Shown piece after piece: positions 13,801 to 41,329 of a stretch of DNA of 64,000 bases. This DNA comes from Merluccius polli. Lineage: Eukaryota; Chordata; Actinopteri; Gadiformes; Merlucciidae. The notes below the pieces were generated by a model that had not been told where the DNA came from, searched no databases, and was given only the letters and a program-made list of their open reading frames with translations. The stretch lies in the NCBI GenBank assembly GCA_030340625.1, contig JAOPHQ010005709.1, positions 1-64,000 of the forward strand. Reading direction: 5' to 3'. The position numbers were made by a program, and so were the translations under genes. Each line of letters begins with the position of its first letter. The stretch's first letter is position 1.

Positions 13801-16800
13801 GCTTCGACTCCTTCAACCAGTACTGGACCACTGTGTCCTCCCTGCACCAGGCGCGCAGCGGCCTGGGCGTGGCCGTACTGGAGGGCATGATCTACGTGGT
13901 GGGAGGTGAGGGGGGAGAGAGGTGGAGGTCGTGGGGGGTGGGATTAGGACTCAGGGGGGTGGAGCTGGGAGACGATGACCAGAATGTTTTTATTTAAGAT
14001 CCACCATTTAGCAGAAGCTTTTATCCGAACAGTTTTTATTCATTTATTTTAACTGACTTGGAACTCTGAGGTTCAAACTCAGAAATGTGCGGCCAGGGGG
14101 GGGCAGGACAGTCTAGCGGTTCGGGTGTTCGACTCCCAGCCGAAAGATTCTGGGTTCGATCCCCAGTGTCTGCAGTCTACCTAAAGGCACCCCTGGGCAA
14201 GGTGCCCTAACCCCTGGTTGCTCCTCAGTGGCATTCACTGTAAGTGGCTTTGGATTAAGAAAATAAAGAGGAAATGGTCATTAGTAAACACCCCTACCAC
14301 CCTGACCAATGGACTGGCCTGCCTCCACTCCTGTATGTATTTTTGTTCTGACCAGGGGAGAAGGACTCGATGATCTTCGACTGCACGGAGCGCTACGACC
14401 CGGTGACCAAGCAGTGGGCGGCCGTGGCGTCCCTCAACTACCCCCGCTGCGGCGTAAGCGTGTGCCCCTGCCATGGAGCCCTCTATGCCTTCGGTAAAAC
14501 TCTCTCCTGTCAATCACCGCCCGACCACCGGCACCCTGCTTGTACGCAATCAGGGTATCCGCGGATCCTTAAAAAGTCTTATATTGTCTTAAATTAATTT
14601 CCCTAAATGTAAGGCCTTATAATGTCTTAAATTGTCTTAAATCCACTTTTCAAAGGTCTTTAAAAAAACAGGCGATTCTATTCGCCTGCTACATTGTGTT
14701 TTTGCTATGTTGTGTTTGCGCTGTGCTTGTGTGGCGGAGGTGAAGCGAGGAAGGTGATTGGATGAAACACCAGCATCTTCCCAGTGATCTCTGGGCAACT
14801 TTTACTAACATATTTTGGCGCCACATACATCACATCGGCTTCCGCTCTCCAACAACATCGTCGTTCGTTCGTTTGCTAGCTAGCTGCTACCTAACATAAA
14901 TATAACTAAACATACCTAAAGTAAGTGTATTTAAGAGTTTTAACATGGGAAAGTGTACATTTAATGAGACTTGGTTGGAGAACAGCAAGTATGACTGGTT
15001 GAAACCAGTTAAAGAAAATCCCTCTGAAGCACGCTGCATACTGTGTAAGAACGTTTTTAAACTAGGCACAATGGGCATAAAAGCGGAGTGACAGACACAA
15101 ACAACTTAACTGTTAAGTAATTCATGTCCTTTTACTTTGTTTACTGTCCATTGATAGCTTCAGGTATATTAATCAAACGATTATATTGGTTGGAATGTTT
15201 TTCACTTCTTGCGCGTAATTCTTTTGTTGCGAAATTGGTCTTGAATTGCATTCCAAGTGGCATTAAAAAAGTCTTAAAAAGTCTTAAATTTGACTTCCTG
15301 AAACCTGCAGATACCCTGTACGCAATACTGACTGGTAGGTTGGGAGTTGATCTGTCCATGTACATCTTGGGTGGACACGCCTACTTGTGATGTCACCAGG
15401 GGATAGAATTTTGAAATGGCTTGTAGTGACAGTAGTCGGCCTCACACCTGGTAGTAAAATAAGGGCCCTTCAAGTCTATTGATGTAAAGTTAGATGACGA
15501 TGCCTCCCTTAGTATCGCTTGTTAAACACAAACACCAAAAAAAAATCAAAACTTATTTTAACCCTGATAAGGCGAACATACAAGAAAAGTTGAGATGATG
15601 AGCAAAAACAAGTTATATTGTTATTACTAAACATTTCTATTATTGCAACTAGTTTCTAATCATGAATAACTTATGCACTGCTATACAAGTAAATACATTG
15701 GTACACGCCAGAGGCAGCTAAACAAGCCATGTTGTATTGGTTATTGATTTGTTGAATGTGATTGGTTCTTGTCTCCAGGCGGTTGGATTGGGTCGGAGAT
15801 CGGGAAGACGGTTGAGCGCTACGACCCAGAGGACAACAAGTGGGAGGTGATCGGTAGCATGGCTGTTCCTCGCTACTACTTTGGCTGCTGTGAGCTGCAA
15901 GGTGCTGCACTCCCTCGTTAAAACAACAACTCCCAACTACAACTCAGCTGACAAATCATACCTCTAAACCTAGAACTATAACTAGAACAAATATCGAAGA
16001 TTATAGATCAAAGCAGCACACACTCAAAATTGATTAAAACAAACCCCAGAAATTTCAGATTGACTACACTATACATACTACATACTACACCAGACATACT
16101 ACATATGCGCCATACTCACCTCTCTCTTTCTTTTTCTCTTTCTCCCCCCAGGCCTAATGTACGTGGTGGGGGGGATTAGCGACGAGGGTCTGGAGCTGCG
16201 TTCAGGCGGAGGTGTTCGACCCCCTCTCCCACCGCTGGCGCCCACTTCCCACCATGGCCACGCGGCGGGCCTATGTGGGAGTTGCCGCCCTCAACAACTG
16301 CATCTACGCCGTGGGGGGGTGGAACGAGGTGCTGGGCTCCCTGGAGACGGTGGAGAAGTACTGTCCCGAAGAGGTAGGGACGCCGTTGCTCACTTGCTGT
16401 TGCTGCTGCTGCTGCTGCTTTGAGGAGATTGTTGTCAGTTCTTACCTTACCTGGATTTGCGAGATCACGATCACGCAAGAGTCCATCTTGCCAGGCTTCA
16501 AGTGATGTGCTTGTGGCAGAACCACAGTGGTTCGGACCAATCAGAATCCTATGAGGAACAACTGGCAGCTGCAAGCGTGGTTTATGTGTGATGACAGCGT
16601 TCGAAAACAACAACAGCGGCTCCTATAGAGGTTAGGCATCAGTTATATCTGGACTGGAGAGTATTTCTTCATTGAAAGAAAAGCAAAGAATGGCACTGAA
16701 GGCTTTTCTCAGTGAAAAAGATGTTTTCGCTCTTCTACTACTGTAATATGGTTCGTTGATCTGATTGGTTGAAGTTAGCCCATGATGATAGACCAATTGT

Positions 16801-18629
16801 TCATCCAATCACCTGCCAAGTCATCTGCATTTTTTAAAAGTGCCTGTCCTTTTCCAAACAGGAGGACGACTTCCCAGATGGTTCTGCATAACAAACCATC
16901 TGGCACGTCAAGTTTACTCAGTTCACCTATCCATTATTACGTTATTTTTTTAATGTGTATATATAATGGGGGGCCGGATTGTGTAGTGGTGTAGTGGGTA
17001 GGGTGGTACCGGGTTCGATCCCCCAATGTCATGGCAGTGTAACTACCCTTCTATATAGTTATTTAGCAGGCTCTTTTATCCAAAGCAACTTGAATGAATA
17101 CAGGTACAAGTCATTAAGGAGCAGGTCATCAGGAGCAGGTTCATTGCATTTATATAGCGCATTTCAAGACACCCAAAGCGCTTTACAAATTGTGTGTGCA
17201 TGTGCGCGTGTGCGTGTGCGCGGGTGTGGGTGGCACCCACCTGGGTGATGCACGGCGGCCAGTATGCGCCAGAACCCTCACTACACACTGGCTCTCACAG
17301 TGGAGGTACTGGGTAAGGGTTAGGTTTTCTTGCTCAAGGATGTCTACGGGTAGACTGTGGACATTAGGGTTTGAACCCAGTACCTTTCGGCTGGGAGTCG
17401 AACACCTACTACTACTACTAGCTACTATCCTGCACTATCACTATCCTGCTCCACCTGTAGGCATCCTTGAGGAAGACGCCCTGATCCCCACCTGCTCTGA
17501 AGTGACATGTATCTGTCATTAAGAGTCGCTTTGCATAAAAGCATCTGCTAAATGACTAAATGGCACTAAATAGTGACTTGTATTTCAACATTTAGTTTAT
17601 TTGTTATTTCTCTACTTTGTATACTGAGTGTAAGCGGCTTCACTCGGCTCCTCCGGCACACAGGTAGATGTTGTCCAAACCGGTTTATTAGAGGGTTGGC
17701 TTCCTTAATGTTACAGCCAAAGCAGGTGTTAAAGGCTGACATGTCTGAGCTCTGTCCCTGAGTGTGTGGTGATGGCAGTTTTATCCTGTGGGCCTTGATT
17801 ACTCATGCACTGCATACTAACGTACTGCCTACAACATACTCAATACTCAAAAGAGTATGTACTGCATACTGCCTACTAAAAGAACGATGAAGTATGCCAT
17901 TACCAGCAGACCGTTCACACTGAAGTATAAATCCAAATATCCCAGAATGCATTACACACTGACCAGAAGTGATAGCGTAGATTTTTAAGCAGGCTGGTTT
18001 ATGTGTCATTTTATTTAGTTTTAATATTTTTTGGTCGATAAAGTCACCCTGTAGATTTCCAATGTGTGGTCAGTTTATCCAAATGACGCCTGTTTGGAAA
18101 TTGGCTCCAACATTTTTGGCGATGTGAGGTGACGTGTGAAGAGACGCAATGCATTGTGGGGCAGTTGAGTATGTCTAGTAAGCTCACGCCGCATTTCCCG
18201 CATAGAAATTCTTGCTAATCTAGTAAACATCTGGGCATTTTTTGCATACACAAAATCCACATACTTTGCATTGTGAACACACTACATACTCATTTTCATA
18301 CCTAGTATGAATAGTACGTTAGTATGCGATTCCGAACACAGCCACACACACGTATTCGTCACTGAGTATGTGACAAATATAAACGTCATCTCTGCTCCTT
18401 GCAGGAGAAGTGGATGGAGGTGGCATCCATGTCCACGGCGCGAGCGGGGGTGTCGGTGTCGGCGGTCAACGGGCTGCTGTACGCGGTCGGTGGGCGTGCC
18501 ACCAGCCGTGACTTCTCGGCGCCGGTGACGGTGGACTCGGTGGAGATCTACGACCCCCACCTGGACACGTGGACGGAGGTGGGCAACATGATCGCCAGCC
18601 GCTGCGACGGCGGGCTGGCAGTGCTCTGA
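10821..18629 (+). CDS. ipp: actin-binding protein IPP, BTB-BACK-kelch adaptor
   Basis: BTB-kelch protein, known as an actin-binding protein; the family commonly acts as CUL3 substrate adaptors. Exons: 10821-11206, 11968-12179, 12651-12870, 13255-13410, 13738-13905, 14356-14493, 15779-15901, 16152-16373 and 18405-18629. The order is BTB (FCDVRLRVGE, LVLAASSPYF), BACK (LLRSEELRIEDEYQVF) and six kelch blades (YTRLQGGRWSDSRALS through SRCDGGLAVL stop). Identity to human IPP (584 aa) is high. The start is uncertain. ATG 10821 has a strong Kozak context (GCCACC) but its frame leaves the BTB frame near 10968. ATG 10906 is in frame but in weaker context. Exon 8 carries one extra base near 16205 that breaks the frame between blades; without it the length would be about 587 aa. 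Either this is an assembly error or the allele is broken. Confidence 0.88.
11262..11345 (-). mobile_element. tRNA-derived SINE fragment
   Basis: This short stretch in ipp intron 1 resembles, in reverse, the SINE family seen elsewhere in the window: a gtagnnnncagacattgg block, then the complement of a 'ctttcggctnngagtc' box. It is a truncated copy. Confidence 0.5.
14093..14265 (+). mobile_element. tRNA-derived SINE
   Basis: Lies in ipp intron 5. It has a tRNA-like head with a perfect B-box type GGTTCGATCCC (14153-14163) preceded by an A-box-like stretch, then a body ending in the 'cactgtaagtggctttggat' tail typical of teleost SINEs. Related copies occur near 16972, 48558, 54895, 60665 and 61190. 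It is not a tRNA gene, because no cloverleaf forms and the 3' half diverges. Confidence 0.65.
14551..15318 (+). mobile_element. non-autonomous hAT element carrying a BED-finger-like ORF fragment
   Basis: 768-bp element in ipp intron 6. It has imperfect terminal inverted repeats (CAGGGTATC at the left, GATACCCTG at the right) and is flanked by the exact 8-bp target duplication TACGCAAT (14543-14550 and 15319-15326), the hAT hallmark. Inside, an ATG at 14946 opens a short reading frame with a C-x2-C pair (ARCILCK) preceded by WLENSKYDWL, resembling the BED-type zinc finger at the start of hAT transposases. The rest of the transposase is absent. Confidence 0.8.
16480..16915 (+). mobile_element. 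deleted DNA element with RecQ-like ORF fragment
   Basis: Lies in ipp intron 8. A short degenerate stretch at about 16665-16735 reads like KEKQRMALKAFLSEKDVF. It matches in parallel the ORF start found in the outer element at 57661-58843 and resembles the motif-0 region of RecQ helicases. Flanking stretches (gaccaatca near 16536, ctgattggttg near 16760) are also shared with that element. Boundaries are approximate and no clear target duplication was seen. Confidence 0.5.
16972..17560. mobile_element. cluster of SINE fragments in ipp intron 8
   Basis: A forward head with GGTTCGATCCC at about 17012-17022 is followed by a tail-like 'tttatatagcgcatttca' block (17149-17166), a GT/GC tract, a second reverse-oriented head at about 17335-17410 ('ctttcggctgggagtcgaac'), and a tail at about 17515-17560. 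This suggests two or three nested or tandem insertions. Confidence 0.5.
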
Positions 18630-20489
<1,860 letters not shown>

Positions 20490-21191
20490 TCAACTCTGAG
20501 GCTCCTTGACGATGTCCTCCTCCTTGTGACAGAACTTTTTGAGCGCCAGCGTAGCCACCAGCGAGAACGTCGCCACCAGCGTGAGAAGAGTCCGCATGGC
20601 TTTGAACCAGGCCGGGTATCCGGGCAGCAGGGTCAGGTCGTAGTGCAGCGCCAGCCCCAGTCCCATCAGCACCAGCAGGGCTCCCTCCGTCACGTTGTCC
20701 CTGCAGAGCAGCGCCAGCCAGGCGATGAGCGACGGGACCACGCTGTTGCCCAGGTTCATCCAGTCGGGCCGAGCCGGGCTCCCCTCGGGGATGGCGAAGC
20801 CCCAGCGGGCCCCTCCCAGGAAGGAGACGATGGAGGCGCCGTAGACCACCTGCGCGTACGCCACTTGTGGGCAGAAGGACCCCGTGGCAGCCATGTAAAG
20901 GGGGGCCGAGACGAAGGGCAGGAGGCCGGAGAGGCCGAGGTAGAGGGCGGGTTTAGGGGCCTGGGCGAGGGCCTTCATGCTGAAGGCCGCCTCCTTGGCC
21001 TGGGGGCCAACGGGTCGGTCGCCATGACAGAGGCGTGAGGCGAGACAGGCGATTGGCCGGAAGCTGAGGAATCTGTTGGTTGAGGACTGTCTGCAGGTGG
21101 ATGTTGTGGGGAACCAAGATGGACGTGTCTGGGTTTCTCGTAGGGCGTGTGATGATCTGATGAGCTGTTGAAGCCTTCTCCATGGGAGACC
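20490..21191 (-). CDS. tmem69: transmembrane protein 69 (DUF3429 family), last exon
   Basis: Small multipass membrane protein of unknown function, DUF3429 family. The exon reads down from a splice acceptor (TAG before 21191). The leader is rich in Arg, Gln and Ser and would suit a mitochondrial presequence. The conserved core follows: PKPALYLGLSGLLPF, VVYGASIVSFLGGARWGF, IPEGSPARPDW, LPGYPAWFKA. It ends in a basic tail with the stop at 20490. About five hydrophobic segments are visible. The exon opens in phase 0 with Gly-Leu-Pro-Trp and contains no in-frame ATG before position 20978. ATG 20978 would remove the leader, so the true start is probably in an upstream exon in the CpG-rich region, which I could not locate. 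As in human, the gene sits head to head with gpbp1l1. Confidence 0.85.
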   Translation of the reverse strand, partial: GLPWRRLQQLIRSSHALRETQTRPSWFPTTSTCRQSSTNRFLSFRPIACLASRLCHGDRPVGPQAKEAAFSMKALAQAPKPALYLGLSGLLPFVSAPLYMAATGSFCPQVAYAQVVYGASIVSFLGGARWGFAIPEGSPARPDWMNLGNSVVPSLIAWLALLCRDNVTEGALLVLMGLGLALHYDLTLLPGYPAWFKAMRTLLTLVATFSLVATLALKKFCHKEEDIVKEPQS

Positions 21192-21399
21192 CTATTACAA
21201 AAATAAAATCGTTATTTGGGTATTGTTTCATCAATGTTTGGTGCAGCTTGCTGATGAGAAATGTTGATAAATATTAACAATATCCCATTCATTCTTACCC
21301 CTTGGGTTACGTGTCTCCTTAGTGTAAAGTGGATCATTTTAAAACTGAGGAGAAAGCATCCAAATAGGTCGAGGTTAGTGAATACGGATTATAAGCGTT

Positions 21400-22898
21400 A
21401 AGATACAAACGTTTTGCTCTAACTTTCATTTAGCAGGCATGCGGCTAACCGAGCTAGCGTCAAAGGAAAGCATGATAACCACAACAGTAGCCGCCATGCA
21501 ACGACGCCTGAGCGAAACACGTGCAATGAGCGACAGGAACCACAGTTAACGTTACCCTTTTGAATTAAACGTTAAGTCGTTTCCCCAATTGGTTACTATC
21601 AACGCCCACACACAAAAAAGGCCGTCTCGACCAAAACTGAACTGGAAAGGTCGTCCTGTCAAAGCGAATCCACGCGATGGGTAATTGATTTACTTTCATT
21701 CCTCTCTCATCCACCAACACAGCGGCTCTGACATCGACTGGCGTGGCTGGCGACGGCGGGGGAGGGCAAGCGGGTAGCGTTCAAGATCGCGACACGGAGT
21801 TCACGCGATAAGACGAATGCGCTCCGAGACAACGAAAGACACCGTTTTTTTTTTCTTCCAAAAAGTAGTCCATACAACTTCCCCCACTGGTAAACTATTG
21901 ACTCACTCGTACACACACACACACTGCTGTCCCGCACCGGCGATGACACCCCCCCCCCCAACCCACGGCTTCGTTAGCTGTCCCGTGTTGGATAATCGCC
22001 AGCGCGCCTGAACGCGCCTCTAACTCCGCTATTCGAACCGTTCAGTGCCAGCAGCGCCAGCGGTAAGCGTCTAGAACCCAAACAAACGGCCCCCCCGCAA
22101 CTCCCCCGACTCTCTCCCGAGTCTGAGCCGAGCGAGACCTCTCCGTGGACGTAGTAAGTTGGACCCGTGCAGCGTCCCCGGTCCTCCTTAATGGAGACCG
22201 TACCCCCACCACCCCCGCGTGTGTGTGTGTGTGTGTGTAGCATCGTCACGAATTACACATGCTAGCCATGTTAGCGGGCTGATGGATGTGTGCTGCTAAG
22301 GGGTAGCCATTTTGAAACTGTGTTGTTCCAGCGAAGCCAGGTCTGTTTACCCCCATGGTGTGTGTGTGTGTGTGTGTGTATGTTTGTATATATATATGTA
22401 TGTATGCGACGCTCGCTGCTAGGCTCGCGGTTGTGCGCGGCTCTGGACGTGAACGACGTGTGTGTGTGTGTGTGTGTTTTATTGTGTTGTTTTTAACGCG
22501 GATATAAAAGGTTATCCCGGGTGGTTGGCGGGCTCCAACCGTCCCACCAGTTGCACGGGCTGCTTAGCAGCACACTAACGCTAAAGGCTAGCGGGCTAGC
22601 TGGCTAAGGCTAGCGGCTAGTCTTAGCCAGCTAGCTAGCCGATGCTAACCCGAACTAAAGCAGCAGAGGAGTTGTAGCGACAGCGACGGCGTGGACCGGG
22701 TTCTGGTACCGTGACCCGGCCCGCCGCCGTGGACCGAGAAGTGCATGTTTGTATTGGCGTTGAATGCCCCCCCCCCCGAAGAATATGGCGAATACGAGCC
22801 GTTAGGAGCCGTTCACCTGAGCCCCATGCAGCGCTGTGTGTGTTGGTGTTTGTGTTTGTGAATGCGTGCGTTGGCAACGACGCGCACATCTGTGTGTA

Positions 22899-22941
<43 letters not shown>

Positions 22942-24600
22942 CTCCATGTAAACTGTAAACGTGTTGCGGCTGGTGACTGTTGGCCATTAACGCGGTGATA
23001 CGTTATGTGTGTGATGTTAGTGAAATCACAGTTAAAGGTACGGGTCGGCGTGGGCAGTGCGTGCGTTCAGCCAATGGCTGCGGCGGACGGGCGGTCGGGG
23101 TTGAACTGTTATGTAATTGTTTTTAGGGGGGAGTCCTTTTTGAAGCTTTCGCTGTATGGGGGAAACGTATTGAAAGTAATCACTACCTGACGATTGTGTA
23201 GAGGGGGCTGTTATTGTTGATTTGATGTTTAACGGTTTGGGGACTACTGCGTTGAGTAGCTGCTAGTTTGGAGTCGTGGTTGTCGTGTCTGGGTTTGTGC
23301 AGAGTTGTGGGGTACTAGCCTGTCCAACATGCGTGGCAGTGATGGTGGAGGTGTCAAAGGAAGTGTGTGTGTGTGTGTGTGTGGGATATTTTTAACTGTT
23401 ATGAATATTTGATTTAAAATTGCAGAAACGTCTTTGATGGGAGTTCTTATGGTGCACAACTCCTCCATCCCCCTTAGTCATTGTAGGTTTCTCTCACATG
23501 AAATACAACAAAGTCTGAATACAATCAGTGTATTCTAATTGATGTCTTGACTACTGTTTACTACCGCTTTGATGTGCAGACATTTGTGTGTTGTTGGGTT
23601 ATACCTTGTAGTTAACTGTTAATCAGTGGTGTGTCAAGTAAAAATACTGAACATATATATTTGTCCAATTCATTTTGCAGGTCTTGTTTGTTCCTGTACT
23701 GAAAGTTCACCAAGATCAAGAAAAGGATTGTCCTCGGCGACAGCGTGACACGACCCTCGACCAGACCACACACCGACACTCGTTCCACAAGAGAGGATCG
23801 GATATTGGCGCTTGGTTTCTCCCACTGTTGACCTTTTTCTAGAAGAGAAACCGCAGTTTTTGCTCCCGTTCTGCAAGTTACCTGGCTGCGTTGGTCTTTA
23901 CCATTTAATTTTGGCATCACGTGTGTTCTGCGACCCCTGACGACTTGCGAGAGACCTGGCTTGAGCTCGTCTTATCTATGAAATCTGAACTGTCGCCCTC
24001 TTCTGGGTCGATCGGACACCACCGGGCAATCGAGCGGGCGTTTAACCGATGTGAATGTAACGCGCCTCACGTCAGACGAGGCTTTATAATGTATCGGGCC
24101 ACAGGAAACCAGTTCCACTAACCCAAGACGCAAGATGACGGCGATGTAACGGCGGCTCTCGCTACCACCCCCTGTCATGTGACCGCAAGACCCGAAGCTT
24201 TCTTTTCTTTATCCCCGGGGCAACCCTTTTTCAACCAGCCAATGAGGTGAGCCGTGGTCGTCCATCGGTGATCTCCATCGTACAGAAAGACTTGTTTTCG
24301 AACCTATCTTTTTTTCCTTCCTTTTTGTATTTTTCTGGATCTTACGATGCCTCGGTAGGAGGAGAGTGGAAGTAAACAGAGTCTGGCACACATTGTGGCA
24401 GGAGAAGACTCTCTCCCTGCAATCTTCTCCCCCCTTCCCCCCCCCCCCCCCCCCCCCCTCCTCTCCCTGGCTGGTGTTCATAGCAGAGCCGTCGCGCCGG
24501 GGTAGTCGTTCACGCGCCGTGTGCGGACTGTGTCCACGGGTACATGACCTGGCCCTGCCTAAATGACTCGCCAGCCAGCGGCACAAATGAGTTAAGGCAC
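21400..24600. promoter_or_regulatory. CpG-rich divergent promoter region of tmem69 and gpbp1l1
   Basis: GC- and CpG-richer sequence lies between the two head-to-head genes, with no recognised coding exon. It includes short TG tracts (22216-22238, 22360-22379, 22459-22477), (CA)n at 22901-22939 and a gctagc-rich palindromic patch at about 22560-22645. Non-coding first exons are expected here. A possible gpbp1l1 5'UTR exon runs from an acceptor at 23681 to a donor-like site near 24246. These assignments are inferred from position. Confidence 0.45.
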
Positions 24601-25204
24601 CTCGTCACCGGGACAACCTAGCCGCAACGGTAGCGCTCACAGACAAACGCCAAGAAAACATCGCCTGCTCGCAAAAAAATCCTTGGGAAATATCAATCTG
24701 AAAAACGCCCTCACAATCAGACACTTCCAGAACCTTTCAATATCTCTGCTTTCTGAGCCACTGCCTCACCCCTGACCACCGCCACCACCCCCCCCCCCCC
24801 CACCGCTGCTCACCCCCCTCCCCCCCACCCGCCTACCGGCCACTCTCTCTGGATCACCATTCCAGAACATTCCCGTGGATCCTTCCCCACCGGACTCCAG
24901 GAGCTCCACCCTGGACGAAGGGGTCCGCCTCTTGGGGAAAGGGGCTGTGCTGTCCTGGAGGAGGTGGCAAAGAGGAGTCGGAGGTTCGGTGCTCCCCGTC
25001 TGTCGGCGCACACGCTCTGATAGGAGTCCGCCGGAAGGAGCGCCGGGGGGAGGAGGCAGAGGACTTCAGAGCCACAGACTCTGGGGTAAGGATGAGCGTT
25101 GAAAGGGTGGCTCGTGGCTCAACACAGCTACAGTGCTAACCACATCCCCATTGGTGTTCACGCTCTTGTCCATAAAGACACATCAGCAGAAAGAAAATAT
25201 TAAA

Positions 25205-25500
25205 AAGAAGCGCTGGGCAATATATCAATATTATATCTATCGTGATATGAGACTAGAGATCGTCTTTTCCTGGTTTTAAAGGCAGTAAAAAGTTGTTTTT
25301 TGTTTCACTTGAGGCTTACAGTAAAAAAAAAGAAGAAAATAGTCTACTTTTCATTTGTTAAGTATTTAATTCACACAGGAGTATACAAAAATAGGCTTTA
25401 CCAGGTGGTTATTTTATATAGACTATTTATTTATTGAATGAAAACATGCTATATCGTGATATACATTGTTAGCGAGATATTAAATGCACCTACATTGGGA
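25205..25500 (+). mobile_element. degenerate hAT-like MITE, copy 1
   Basis: Opens with 'gggcaatatatcaatattat' and ends near 'agatattaaatgcacctaca'. It is homologous along its length to the stretch at 25925-26110, sharing 'atatagactatttattta' and 'aaacatgctatat'. The two copies flank the (CA)n at 25522-25645. Ends are approximate. Confidence 0.5.
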
Positions 25501-25519
25501 TAGAAACTGCTGCTTGAAA

Positions 25520-25648
<129 letters not shown>

Positions 25649-25924
25649 CTCTAAATATATAAATCACTCTATTCACACTAGTATTACTATGCCAGACAAG
25701 ACACTTTGCATGCATGCTGTCAGCCAGCCGTCAACCACACAGGGCAAAAGCTTCAGCTGAGTTTATTTTTAATTTCTAACAATAGACACCCAAATCCCAA
25801 GGAGGGTTTCTTTTGTTTCATGTTTCTGCCTTCTTGAAGGCAAAAAGTTATCGAAGACAAATAAAACATCAGAGGAACGTAAGCTGTCACCCCTCTCATT
25901 TCCTCTGTTGAGGATTTCTATTAT

Positions 25925-26110
25925 AGGACATGGCAATATATCGATATCGTGATATGAGGCTGATATCGTCTTAGATTTGTTTACCATGTGGTAGTTTCAT
26001 ATAGACTATTTATTTAGAAAACATGCTATATTGTGTGATTTCTCTCTCTCGCTCTCTCTCTCTCGTTTTCTCTCTCGTTAACAAGATATTAAATGACCTA
26101 TATCGGGGTA
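25925..26110 (+). mobile_element. degenerate hAT-like MITE, copy 2
   Basis: Begins 'ggcaatatatcgatatcgtg' and contains 'atatagactatttattta' and 'aaacatgctatattgtg', parallel to the 25205-25500 copy. It ends just upstream of the gpbp1l1 start exon. Confidence 0.5.
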
Positions 26111-26236
26111 GAAGGATTTTGGCCGTGTTGCCCTGCAGCCATAGTTATGAGAATGACCATGGTTTGTGTCACCTCTCTCAGATCCTGGCCATGAGGTTTG
26201 ACGCCTCGATCCACTGACCGGAAACACTGGACCTCA

Positions 26237-39809
<13,573 letters not shown>

Positions 39810-40313
39810 CGACGCTTCACGGAACAAAAGATTTAAAAAAAATAATAAAATACAAAAACACCACCGCCACAGAATACAAGAAAAGAAACGAAAAAACATA
39901 CAAAACAGCCAAACAGCCCAGCAAGCAACGTCCTGCCCTCCTCCTCCTAAACCGCTCATCCGTTTTCATCGGGTTTTTTGTTTGTTTTTTTAGATCACCG
40001 TTTTGACTTTTTGTTGTCGTTTCTTGCACAAGGGAAAAACCAATCATATCCCAGTGAAGGGGGAGAATCCTGCGCCGTCAGACGTCTTTTCCCTGCGTTT
40101 TCTCCTTCACTGCAGCCCCAACACCCCCCTCCTCCTGCCCTCACCTCGCCCCCCACCCATCCTCCCTTCACTCTTCCTTATTTTCTTCCTCACTTTGTGG
40201 AACTGAAGTGTTTGAGAAAAAACGAAGGGCAACGAAGGCACACATGATTCTGCTTTAAACAGACTAACTCATTTCATTGATGATGCTGATGACACATTAA
40301 TGACATTAATAAA
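39810..40313 (+). other. gpbp1l1: gpbp1l1 3' UTR and polyadenylation signal
   Basis: Non-coding sequence follows the stop codon. AATAAA lies at 40308-40313. The convergent nasp polyadenylation signal lies only about 580 bp further on. Confidence 0.7.
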
Positions 40314-40889
40314 AATTGGTTCCTGACAAGCTGAGACGTTTTCCATGTGAATCTGGCTGCTGCTGTGTGTTGTGCGCCTGACTGCAACTTCATTATTTGG
40401 CAGATGCTTTGTCCATAACCTGACTGACCGTCATGGAGTAGCTAGTGATTAAAATTGCCGCAGGAGCGGGTGTTGATATTCAGCCAGATAACGACTGCAG
40501 GATAGCTCAAGTTTTGAGGTGTTCACAACATGCCACTAGTGTTGCATGTCTGCCAGCTTGTGGACGTGCCAGAAGTTGCGCAGTTCGCTACAATAATGAA
40601 ACTCAAATTGTTCCGCTGGCTTTGTTTCATAAGGTCAGGTTTGAGGTCAAGATGTTGTCTAGCTGATTTGCCTGTTTGTCATTGCCAAAGTTCAAAAAGG
40701 ACTATTTTAGATTCATAATATTTAACCGTTATGCTGGCCTTGAATCACAGACTCATTTTTAATAACTTTCTTCGTATGGCACCCCATAGTTTGCTTTTAC
40801 ACAGACTACTTCTGATTGAGCTCCAACAACCCTGCACTCACATTAGCATTCAATAATCATTCATAGAGACAAGTGTATCAAATGTTAAC

Positions 40890-40895
40890 TTTATT
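40890..40895 (-). terminator. nasp: nasp polyadenylation signal (AATAAA on minus)
   Basis: TTTATT on the plus strand, about 435 bp beyond the nasp stop codon. It is the first canonical signal found downstream of the gene. Confidence 0.55.
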
Positions 40896-41329
40896 GAAAT
40901 TTTACATTAGTTCAGTGACAGACAACAAAAACACTTATTTACAACTGCTTTAACAAAAGTTTGATCAATTGGCCCAGACTCCAGAACGATCCAGACCTGA
41001 AGGAGAAGACCTTCACTGGCTGCAAATCAGAAAAAGGAACAGTCAAATACACACTTAAACTCATTCCATTACATGCAAGGCACCAGTCTGTATGCTATAG
41101 TAAGCAAATAAAGTACCGGATGTTTTACACAGCAAGGATAGTCAACACACTGAACATGGCAGAGTGGGGGGGGAATTGGTAATGCTTGTGTAGTTTGCCA
41201 AATTTTAGATTATAAAGTCATAAATATCTACACATTGGTAGTGAGGGGCTTGTGGTGTCCATTAGTTTGTGTCCCTTGTTGAGTTGACTAAATATTTCTA
41301 CAGGAATGCATGCGCCCATTGGGAGTTGG

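Noticed and set aside
16385..16422. CTG repeat after ipp exon 8 as a disease-type expansion
   Set aside because: Only about five to six pure CTG units; too short to note beyond a trinucleotide tract.
20526..21038. Plus-strand 170-residue open frame rich in Gln, Gly and Arg
   Set aside because: Antisense shadow of tmem69 in GC-rich coding sequence.
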